Shown piece after piece: positions 18,908-25,236 of a stretch of 25,938 nucleotides of DNA. The stretch is from Candidatus Peribacteria bacterium (GTDB lineage Bacteria; Patescibacteria; JAEDAM01; Absconditabacterales; Absconditicoccaceae). A model generated the notes under the pieces. The model had not been told where the DNA came from, did not search any database, and saw only the letters and a list, made by a program, of their open reading frames with translations. Position 1 is the stretch's first letter, and every line of letters starts with the position of its first letter. The stretch spans positions 1 to 25,938 of the forward strand of contig JAITGP010000010.1 in NCBI GenBank assembly GCA_031280545.1, written 5' to 3'. The translations under genes were made by a program, and so were the position numbers.

Positions 18908-19006
18908 CATTATTTACTGGATTCTGTCTGTTTCACGGGACTGTAGTCGTCCTCTACTTCGTTTCGCCCTCAGAAGGATAACTTATAGAAAAAAGTCACA
19001 AAATAG

Positions 19007-19034
19007 TTGCAAAATCTAAAAAAAATAGTATACT
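19007..19034 (+). promoter_or_regulatory. Promoter of the pilin cluster
   Basis: -35 TTGCAA (19007-19012), 16-nt spacer, -10 TATACT (19029-19034). The leader to the first pilin ATG would be about 63 nt. A second TATACT at 19091-19096 lacks a -35 box. Confidence 0.6.
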
Positions 19035-19103
19035 TTTGATGATGTGTTCGTTGAAGCTTCTTATTTCTTCACGAATCGCTTTTTATTCTTTATACTAATA
19101 AAA

Positions 19104-19526
19104 ATGAAAAAAACTATCTATGGATTCCTTCTTGGAGTTGTTGCTCTTGCTGGAATTGGAAGTGTTGCTCTCACTAATGTGGCTGAGGCTCAAGGTCTTC
19201 CTGGAACGGTTAATGACACAACGTGGGCTAATCCTACAGGAGACAATGCGTTGACAGACACTAAACAAACAGGTTCTTCACTTATCACAACCATTAAAAC
19301 TTTCATCAACTGGATGTTGGGAATGTTGGCTACTATCGCATTAGTGATCTGTCTTTATGCTGGGTTCTTGATGGTGACTGCCGCTGGGGATGATGCTAAA
19401 TACAAGAAAGGTATGAGTATCTTGAAACAAGCTGGTATTGGTTTAGTTATTATCGGATTAGCTTGGATGATTGTCAGTGTAATCTTCTGGTTGATTGGTA
19501 GCATGTCTGGTGGAACTACTGCATAG
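19104..19526 (+). CDS. VirB2/T4SS-pilin-like protein 1
   Basis: 140 residues. An N-terminal signal segment (MKKTIYGFLLGVVALAGIG) ends near AEA. Then follow a variable Thr/Asn/Gly-rich stretch and two membrane helices (WMLGMLATIALVICLYAGFL and IGLVIIGLAWMIVSVIFWLI) joined by the short basic loop AGDDAKYKKGMSILKQ. This layout is that of VirB2/TrbC-type pilins and of the T4SS-pilin family found in candidate-phyla genomes. First of three tandem paralogs. No UGA is used. TTTTATT lies 16 nt before the ATG. Candidate role: subunit of a surface filament or secretion pore (inference). Confidence 0.82.
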   Translation: MKKTIYGFLLGVVALAGIGSVALTNVAEAQGLPGTVNDTTWANPTGDNALTDTKQTGSSLITTIKTFINWMLGMLATIALVICLYAGFLMVTAAGDDAKYKKGMSILKQAGIGLVIIGLAWMIVSVIFWLIGSMSGGTTA

Positions 19527-19554
19527 TTATGCTTTTATCTATATAATAACAAAA

Positions 19555-19986
19555 ATGAAAAAAATTATTTATGGATTCCTTTTCGGGACTATTGCTCTTC
19601 TTGGTGCTGGGAGTACGCTTTCTGTTGTTGAAGCTACAGGTGGTCAGAATGACGAAGCTTGGGGAACTGTTAGAAGTTTTGGAACTGATGACACTATCTC
19701 AGGAACAGGAATTGGAACAAATAATACAAAAGGATCAGGATTGCTTGATACTATTAAAAAGACTATCAACTGGTTATTAGGAATGCTCGCTACTATCGCA
19801 TTAGTGATCTGTCTTTATGCTGGATTCTTGATGGTGACTGCCGCTGGGGATGATGCTAAATACAAGAAAGGTATGACTATTTTGAAACAAGCTGGTATTG
19901 GTTTAGTTATTATCGGATTAGCTTGGATGATTGTCAGTGTAATCTTCTGGTTGATTGGTGCCATGTCTAGTACTGGAACTCCTTAA
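19555..19986 (+). CDS. VirB2/T4SS-pilin-like protein 2
   Basis: 143 residues, with the same architecture as its upstream neighbour: signal segment MKKIIYGFLFGTIALLGAG, a divergent Gly/Thr/Asn-rich exported stretch, then an almost identical two-helix core. From GCTACTATCGCATTAG to the end of the second helix the DNA differs from pilin 1 at only about three positions, while the N-terminal half differs widely. It starts 28 nt after the stop of pilin 1, with TTTTATC 15 nt before its ATG. No UGA is used. Confidence 0.82.
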   Translation: MKKIIYGFLFGTIALLGAGSTLSVVEATGGQNDEAWGTVRSFGTDDTISGTGIGTNNTKGSGLLDTIKKTINWLLGMLATIALVICLYAGFLMVTAAGDDAKYKKGMTILKQAGIGLVIIGLAWMIVSVIFWLIGAMSSTGTP

Positions 19987-20010
19987 TTTATTTTATAGAA
20001 CCTATTTTTG

Positions 20011-20409
20011 ATGAAAAAACTTTTATGATTCTTTAGTCTTTTGTTGGGAGTTGGAGCGATCCTCTCCCCTGCTATTACGTTAGCTGATGACTGTGTAGGG
20101 TTTTGATGTGTTAATGAAGTAGGCAATATTGCAGTACCTGGTACTGATGAAGCTCACAATTATGGAGATTCAAGATTGCTTGATACTGTAAAGACCTTCA
20201 TCAACTGGATGTTGGGAATGTTAGCTACTATTGCATTAGTATTAGTTCTTTGGGCTGGGTTTCAAATGGTAACTGCTGCTGGAGACGATGCTAAATACAA
20301 GAAAGGTATGACTATTTTGAAACAAGCTGGTATTGGTCTTGTAATCGTCTGACTTGCTCGGTCGATTGTGAGTGTGATCTTTTGGCTCATCGGAGCGATG
20401 ACCACTTAA
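20011..20409 (+). CDS. VirB2/T4SS-pilin-like protein 3
   Basis: 132 residues, visible only with UGA as Gly (20026, 20104, 20350). Signal segment MKKLLGFFSLLLGVGAILSP, then a short variable part with two Cys (DDCVGFGCVNE), then the two-helix core with AGDDAKYKKGMTILKQ. The UGA at 20350 aligns with GGA in pilins 1 and 2 (IIGLAW versus IVGLAR), internal proof of the code. Helix 2 has ARS in place of AWM. Fifty-one bases around the loop are identical to pilin 2 while flanks diverge. It follows pilin 2 by 24 nt and ends before a terminator. Confidence 0.82.
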
Positions 20410-20427
20410 CTAATATCCCTTGTAAAT

Positions 20428-20458
20428 AATCAGATCTTCTTCAGAGGTCTGATTTTTA
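20428..20458 (+). terminator. Terminator of the pilin cluster
   Basis: A stem of 7-10 bp (CAGATCT with AGGTCTG, one G-U) at 20428-20454 is followed by TTTTT. It lies about 20 nt after the pilin 3 stop. Confidence 0.75.
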
Positions 20459-20477
20459 ATTTTCTTTTTATTTTGGC

Positions 20478-20506
20478 TTGACTTTGTGTATATAAATTCA
20501 TATAGT
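20478..20506 (+). promoter_or_regulatory. Promoter of the small membrane peptide and LEA-like genes
   Basis: -35 TTGACT (20478-20483), 17-nt spacer, -10 TATAGT (20501-20506). Start predicted near 20513, before the ATG at 20540. Confidence 0.7.
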
Positions 20507-20539
20507 AAAGTGAATATAAAAAATTAAATACAAGTAATC

Positions 20540-20704
20540 ATGAAAGTTGTAAAATTTGCAATTATCGCGATCATTGGTTTGTTCGTGATTGGGTTCATTT
20601 TTGGACTCTTAAAATGGATAATCCCGATCATCCTGATTGGGGTATTAGGTATCTTCGGATACAAACGAAAAAATGCAATCCTGAAATGGCTTGCGAGAAA
20701 ATAA
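20540..20704 (+). CDS. 54-residue membrane peptide
   Basis: Encodes 54 residues with two hydrophobic helices (VVKFAIIAIIGLFVIGFIFG and WIIPIILIGVLGIFGY) and a basic end (KRKNAILKWLARK). It has its own strong promoter at 20478-20506 and is followed 29 nt later by the LEA-like gene on the same strand, with which it is likely co-transcribed. No family is recognised. The gene lacks UGA and the TTTTAYC element. A helper or anchor for its neighbour is possible but unproven. Confidence 0.65.
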   Translation: MKVVKFAIIAIIGLFVIGFIFGLLKWIIPIILIGVLGIFGYKRKNAILKWLARK

Positions 20705-20733
20705 AATATTAATAAATTAAAAAAAAGAAAATT

Positions 20734-21726
20734 ATGGAAATTAAAGACAGAGTAAAAAAAAGGCTCATTGAATTTGGAGTAACCGATGACCAATTCGAAA
20801 CTGGCTTAAACAGTGCGAAACAATTCGCAGGTAAAGCTAAAGATCTTGGCAAAGGTGTGATGAATGTGGCAAAAGAAACTCTTACCAAAGATGCTCCAGC
20901 CGCAGCTAAGGATCTTGGTAAAGATCTCAAAACTGTTGTAGATGGTACTAAAGGTGCTATTAACAACCGTAAAAAAAAAATCGCTAATGCCAAGAAAGAA
21001 GCAAACACCGAAGCCAAAGAAGAAGTAATTGGTGTTGTAACAGAAACTGCCAAAAACATTGGTGGGAAGATTGGGAAAGGAGTAAAAAATCTCGGACAAA
21101 AGGCAGTCTCTTCGGCAACAGCAGGAGCTACTACTGTAAAATCCAAAGTGAATGCTTTCTTAGCAACTCCTGAGGTTCAGACGATATTGAAGGATACCTC
21201 CGACACTTCGAAAGATCTCTTTGAGAAGCTGAAGGAAGTTTTGGAACGTGGAGAGAAACTTGGCGAAAATGCTGGAAAACAACTCCAAATTAGTGCTGCT
21301 AAAATCGCACTGAAAAATCGTGCTCTGGAGGCTGCAAAAAAAGCAGGATTTCCGGTACTGAAAGCAAAAGCACTTGTAAATGCTATTTTCTCTGAAGGTA
21401 GCGTCATCAATGCAGTTCTTAACGACCTCTCTGACGAACATTCAGAAGCTGGACAAGAGTTCATCGTGAGCTTTGTCCAAAAGAATAAAGGTTTCTCTCG
21501 GGAGACGTTTGTAGAAGAGGTAGTAAAGCCTGAAAACAAAGAGATCCTTAAAGAACTTGTTAAAGAGATTAATTTCTCTATTTCCGGTTGGTATAAGGGT
21601 ATTACGGAAAAAAGATTGAACGAGTTTTTCGATCTCATCTATGACAGCTATACGAAGGAAACTAGTATATTCGGCGAAGAGCAAGCCTTCCAACTTGCGA
21701 AAGAAAAATCGAAGCTCTTTGTTTAA
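20734..21726 (+). CDS. LEA/apolipoprotein-like amphipathic helical protein
   Basis: 330 residues, with no signal peptide or membrane segment. The first 150 residues are Lys/Ala/Thr/Gly-rich with recurring AKDLGKG, AKDLGKDLK, AKNIGGKIGKGVKNLGQK blocks, as in LEA-like or apolipoprotein-like helices. The rest is more globular (PEVQTILKDTSDTSKDLFEK; SGWYKGITEKRLNEFFDLI). Function is unknown; such proteins can protect membranes or proteins, but that is inference. No UGA is used. It lies 29 nt after the 54-residue gene and ends 14 nt before a strong terminator. Confidence 0.8.
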   Translation: MEIKDRVKKRLIEFGVTDDQFETGLNSAKQFAGKAKDLGKGVMNVAKETLTKDAPAAAKDLGKDLKTVVDGTKGAINNRKKKIANAKKEANTEAKEEVIGVVTETAKNIGGKIGKGVKNLGQKAVSSATAGATTVKSKVNAFLATPEVQTILKDTSDTSKDLFEKLKEVLERGEKLGENAGKQLQISAAKIALKNRALEAAKKAGFPVLKAKALVNAIFSEGSVINAVLNDLSDEHSEAGQEFIVSFVQKNKGFSRETFVEEVVKPENKEILKELVKEINFSISGWYKGITEKRLNEFFDLIYDSYTKETSIFGEEQAFQLAKEKSKLFV

Positions 21727-21740
21727 AGTTGCTTCACACA

Positions 21741-21777
21741 AAAAAAGAAGGATTGGGTAACCCCCGATCCTTTTTTT
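21741..21777 (+). terminator. Bidirectional terminator between the LEA-like gene and pilB
   Basis: A 10-bp stem (21748-21757 with 21763-21772, one G-U) has an A-run before and a run of seven T after, so it can end the LEA-like transcript and the pilB transcript from the other side. Confidence 0.85.
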
Positions 21778-21811
21778 AATTATACCTATTATTTTGATTT
21801 TTTTATCTTGA

Positions 21812-21835
21812 GGACAGGTTCAAGACCTGTCCCTA
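21812..21835. repeat. 24-nt palindromic repeat, copy 1 (supplies the pilB stop)
   Basis: GGACAGGT-TCAAG-ACCTGTCC followed by CTA. The CTA at 21833-21835 is the complement of the pilB TAG stop. Copy 2 at 25170-25193 differs by a paired A-G and T-C change that keeps the stem. Confidence 0.7.
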
Positions 21836-23449
21836 CACAACTCTATGCACTTCTTCAATGGTGGTCATTCCTTGCACTACCTTCAAAATTCCGTCTTCTT
21901 GCATAGTGATGAACCCGTTTTCTCTGGCTTTGGCGAAGATCTCAAAATCTCCTCCTTGATCCACAATCAGCTTTCTAATTTCATCAGTAATTTCTAAGAG
22001 CTCGAGAATGGCTATCCTGCCTAAAAATCCTGTTTGATTACATTGTTCACAACCATTGGCTTGCACGACATCACCTTCGTAAGTCGGCATGATCACATTT
22101 CCGCCATTGCCCAAAGTTTCAAGGGTCTTTTTGATCTCTGCATCTTCAGCGTAGCTGGCTTGTCTTTTAGTGGTGCAATGCGGACACACTTTACGGACGA
22201 GTCTCTGCCCAATAATTAGTTGTAAAGCTGGAGCAAGCAAATACGGTTTCGCATCCATTGAAATCAGCCTTCCAATAGAAGAAATCGCACTATTGGTATG
22301 GAGTGTAGTAAAGACCAAATGTCCTGTCAATGCTGCATTAACCGAAATTTCTGCAGTTTCTGGGGATCTGGTTTCTCCTACAAGAATAATATCTGGATCA
22401 TGACGCAAAATAGCTTTCAAACCCGTTTCGTAGTCATAGTCTTTGCTGTAATCAATCTGAGACTGAAAAATCCCTGGCATTTCGTACTCGATTGGATCTT
22501 CAAGCGTGATAATCTTATTTTTCCCTGTATTTAAGGCATTGAGAGCAGTGTAAATCGTTGTAGTCTTTCCTGATCCTGTTGGTCCCGTGATGATGATGAT
22601 TCCCGTAGTTTTGGCACTGTATTTTTTGATGATTTCATAATCTCTATCGGTAAATCCGATCTCTTGAAAAGTAGAAACCCCTTTCTCACCATCCAAAAAT
22701 CTGATTACAGTAGACTCCATCCCCATTCCAGGCATAAAGCTGACTCTGGCATCCACTTTCTTTTTCTCTCCTTGAGGAGAGCTCGCTTCAAAGCCAAAGC
22801 GTCCGTCCTGAGGTAGATAATCGATATTCATCTTTACCCCAGAGATAAATTTCAGCTTTTGGAGGTATTTTCGGAAATCTTTTTGATCAAAATTCACCAC
22901 ATCTTGTAAAATTCCATCTAACCTAAGACGAAGGGTCATTTTTTCACCTTCTGGCTGAAAATGCAGATCGGAAGCACCAGACTGAAAGGAAAGACGCACG
23001 ATTTCCATCACGAAATCCCCAGGGTCCATAGTCTCCCTTTTTTCGTAAAATTGTTGCAGAATTTTGATAGCTGATTTTCCTTCTGCTTGCTGTTGGATTG
23101 TGCGTTCCTGCTGTTTTTCTGCTTCCTGTTTGGCAAAATCATCATACCAAGTCAAAGCATACAGGAATCCTTCGATAGAGGTATAGAAAATCTTTGGAGT
23201 CAATCCCTGATCGGTCAGCTGTTTGGAGATTTTTTGTAATTCCTCGGGATAATTATTGGTGGTCAAAATATATACAACGTGTTCAGAATCTTTATAATAA
23301 ATGACAGTCTGAATTTTTTCTGCGGTTTCTTTGGGGATTTTCTGTAATTGGGAAAAATCCACCTGCAAGGCTTGGACATCGCTTAGTTCGAGAATAGTAT
23401 TGATGAGTGGAGTTGTCATCCGTTTTCGAAGTATTGAGATAAAGTTCAC
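21833..23449 (-). CDS. pilB: PilB/GspE-like type IV pilus assembly ATPase
   Basis: A secretion-type ATPase that powers pilus extension or type II secretion at the inner membrane; 538 residues from GTG 23449, or 528 from ATG 23419 (both plausible). The N-terminal part is divergent from MshE/GspE N-domains. Then come SGASDLHFQPEG and RLRLDGILQDV, Walker A GPTGSGKTTT (289-298), LEDPIEYEMPG, the Walker B region DPDIILVGETRSPETAEI, GHLVFTTLHTNSA, and a zinc site with CPHC and CEQC. No UGA occurs in the whole frame; the stop is TAG. A TATAAT lies at 23463-23458, only about 9 nt before the GTG, so a nearly leaderless mRNA is possible. It pairs logically with the PilT-like ATPase. Confidence 0.94.
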   Translation of the reverse strand: MNFISILRKRMTTPLINTILELSDVQALQVDFSQLQKIPKETAEKIQTVIYYKDSEHVVYILTTNNYPEELQKISKQLTDQGLTPKIFYTSIEGFLYALTWYDDFAKQEAEKQQERTIQQQAEGKSAIKILQQFYEKRETMDPGDFVMEIVRLSFQSGASDLHFQPEGEKMTLRLRLDGILQDVVNFDQKDFRKYLQKLKFISGVKMNIDYLPQDGRFGFEASSPQGEKKKVDARVSFMPGMGMESTVIRFLDGEKGVSTFQEIGFTDRDYEIIKKYSAKTTGIIIITGPTGSGKTTTIYTALNALNTGKNKIITLEDPIEYEMPGIFQSQIDYSKDYDYETGLKAILRHDPDIILVGETRSPETAEISVNAALTGHLVFTTLHTNSAISSIGRLISMDAKPYLLAPALQLIIGQRLVRKVCPHCTTKRQASYAEDAEIKKTLETLGNGGNVIMPTYEGDVVQANGCEQCNQTGFLGRIAILELLEITDEIRKLIVDQGGDFEIFAKARENGFITMQEDGILKVVQGMTTIEEVHRVV

Positions 23450-23534
23450 TCATCTTAATTATATCCAGAATCAAAAAAAAAGCAAAAAAAAGCTGATGAA
23501 AACGCAATGCGGAGAGTTTTGTATAGGAATACAC

Positions 23535-23560
23535 AAAAAAGATGGTCTCTATAGACCATC
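23535..23560 (-). terminator. Terminator behind the gene at 23569-24132
   Basis: Perfect 8-bp palindrome GATGGTCT-CTAT-AGACCATC (23541-23560), with six T on the minus strand after it. It lies 8 nt beyond the TAA that closes the extended frame, not next to the in-frame TAG. Confidence 0.8.
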
Positions 23561-23568
23561 TCGTTGGT

Positions 23569-23676
23569 TTAAAATGAGGTTCCTACTTTTTCAGTGCTTT
23601 CATGGTAGAGATATTTCAGCATGCCCGCAAAATATGGCTCTTTCCCGTTTTTTTCCAAGAGACGTTTGTTTATATT
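23569..23676 (-). pseudogene. In-frame C-terminal extension after TAG (former gene end or readthrough product)
   Basis: Directly after the TAG at 23677-23679 the frame continues for 35 sense codons (NINKRLLEKNGKEPYFAG, then MLKYLYHESTEKVGTSF) to TAA 23571-23569, right before a terminator. The sequence looks coding, so the TAG is probably a recent nonsense change of a Tyr or similar codon, or is read through. Confidence 0.5.
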
Positions 23677-24132
23677 CTACAGATCTGGCATAGTGAGAGA
23701 AAGATTTTCCAGTTGCTGAAAAATCTCCTCCACTTCACGCACGAGGTCATCAACTTCGTACCCCTGCTGAAATAAGAGTCCCAAGAGAAGGCGGAGGGTT
23801 TCTTCGTGGTGTTTATGGACTTTCTGTTTGAGTCCCTTTCGGTCTCTTCCTTTTAATCGGGGGAGAAAACGATGGTCGTAGTTCAGCTTTCAAATTTTCA
23901 TTAAAAAAGCCACTGCTGGATATCCAAGATAGCCTTGATTGAGAGAACCGCTATCATTGGAGACAATTACCTTCAAGTCTGGGTTGTAGTGGATGACATA
24001 CTCTTTTCATGGAGTGGAGGCGGAAGAGACTTTTCCTGAATTTTCCAAAAGCCCATCTAATTCTACTCTTTCATCAGCGATCGCACCAAGTGCCTCATAG
24101 ATTTTGATTTTAGGAGGAAGGGTTCGTTGCAT
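23677..24132 (-). CDS. Hypothetical protein, 151 residues up to an in-frame TAG
   Basis: Two UGA codons (24003 and 23891, low coordinates) are read as Gly, so the gene is invisible under the standard code. The product is basic and soluble: GKEYVIHYNPDLKVIVSNDS, QGYLGYPAVAFLMKIGKL, then KGRDRKGLKQKVHKHHEETL and an acidic helix (DDLVREVEEIFQQLENLSL). No family is recognised. The ATG has a clear leader with TTTTACC 15 nt upstream. It lies 32 nt downstream of the lipoprotein gene and is likely co-transcribed with it. The frame probably once ran to 23569 (187 residues). Confidence 0.7.
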
Positions 24133-24164
24133 GGAGAGAGACAGAAAGGTAAAACTATTTTGTA

Positions 24165-24554
24165 TTATTTGATTTTTAGTCCATCAATCTGAACTCTTAT
24201 ATTCTCGGCAATATTCCCTGCTTTTTCTTGTATTCGATCTCAGAATCCTTGACTAGCCTGATCGATTCCGGAATTTACCTGACTTTTAGCCTCTTGGGCA
24301 AGCTTTTCTGCTTCTGTCTTTGCGGTATCTATGGCAGTACTCACCGTTGGTTTAATTTGGTCATTGTAATACTCTTGTCCAACCTCTTTTGCCGTGTTCC
24401 ACGCTCCAGAAAGCATTGCTTCACCAGAATTGACTACGCTATCCAAATCAATAGTATCTAAATTGATATTTTTGGGTGAAGAAGTGAGAAAATCACATCC
24501 TCAAAGCAGAATCAAAGGCAAAGATAAAGCTGAAAGAAGAAAGAGCTTTTTCAT
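24165..24554 (-). CDS. Lipoprotein with amphipathic helical body
   Basis: 129 residues. A signal peptide (MKKLFLLSALSLPLILLGGC) ends in a lipobox LGGC, where the first Gly is a UGA (24501-24503); Cys 20 would be lipidated. The mature part (SVVNSGEAMLSGAWNTAKE, AIDTAKTEAEKLAQEAKSQV) is a long Ala/Lys/Glu/Gln helix like apolipoprotein- or LEA-type sequences. A second UGA (24240) is near the C-terminus. With UGA as stop, only a 68-residue middle fragment would be found, and the lipoprotein nature would be missed. TTTTACC and TTTTACT lie 8 and 14 nt before the ATG. Function unknown; surface-anchored by inference. Confidence 0.82.
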
Positions 24555-24686
24555 CGGAGAAAGGTAAAAGTAAAACTTCTCTTTCTTTTTACTAAAATTT
24601 ATCCTAGTTTCAAGCAGAATTCATCTATGGTAGCTTGTATATTATGTTAACCGCAAAGACGATGTCTCCTGTAGATTAATTATCTC

Positions 24687-24715
24687 TTGATTTTTCCTCT
24701 CAATTTCTATATAGT
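24687..24715 (+). promoter_or_regulatory. Promoter upstream of the 99-residue gene
   Basis: -35 TTGATT (24687-24692), 17-nt spacer, -10 TATAGT (24710-24715). The predicted start near 24722 gives a leader of about 95 nt containing two potential hairpins. Confidence 0.6.
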
Positions 24716-24775
24716 GTAGAAAAAGGGTTCTTTTCTAGGACTGAAATTTATCTGTTTGATGTCTTAAATTATGCG

Positions 24776-24797
24776 GAGGTGATCAACCTCTCTTTTT
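24776..24797 (+). terminator. Terminator-like hairpin in the leader of the 99-residue gene
   Basis: GAGGT (24776-24780) pairs with ACCTC (24786-24790) over loop GATCA, followed by TCTTTTT. It stands between the promoter and the ATG at 24817, so it could be an attenuator or the end of a short RNA. The stem is short, so this is uncertain. Confidence 0.35.
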
Positions 24798-24816
24798 AGC
24801 TTTTCTTCTCTTTGTC

Positions 24817-25116
24817 ATGAACTACACAAAAAAACCTCTTTTGGAAGAACTTAGTGCAAATTATCCTCAATTCGGACCACGATTCGCTGGTATCTCTTTT
24901 GTAGAAGGAAAGAATAGGAAAAAGCAATTTCTCACAGAAATGTGGGAAAGTCAGATGGAAACCCATACCCGTTGGGAGTATCTGGATATCGTAGAGGATT
25001 TTAAGAAAAACCTCCTAAATGTTATCGACTTTTCTCCACTCATTTCTGCTTGAGAGAGACAAGAATGGGAAAAGCTTTGTGAAGAGTATAGTCAGCAATT
25101 GCTTATTCTTGCATAA
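24817..25116 (+). CDS. Hypothetical 99-residue protein
   Basis: ATG 24817 to TAA 25114-25116, with one UGA (25051) read as Gly. A soluble, charged, mostly helical product (KKPLLEELSANYPQFGPRFAG; EMWESQMETHTRWEYLDIV; GERQEWEKLCEEYSQQLLIL), rich in Trp and Glu. No family is recognised. It has its own promoter and a pyrimidine-rich leader with TTTTAGC 16 nt before the ATG. It stands alone and converges with the trigger factor gene. It resembles a small regulatory or adaptor protein only in size. Confidence 0.65.
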
Positions 25117-25169
25117 AACATCTATTGACTTTTGCTGTCATGTTCTGTTCTCAATTTTTATTTTCATTA

Positions 25170-25193
25170 GGACGGGTTCAAGACCCGTCCCTA
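25170..25193. repeat. 24-nt palindromic repeat, copy 2
   Basis: GGACGGGT-TCAAG-ACCCGTCC followed by CTA. Same as 21812-21835 except one base-pair exchange that preserves the stem. It lies 43 nt beyond the end of the trigger factor gene. Confidence 0.7.
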
Positions 25194-25236
25194 TATTAGT
25201 TGGGTATCCCAATGATATTTTTTGTAGAAAGATTTT

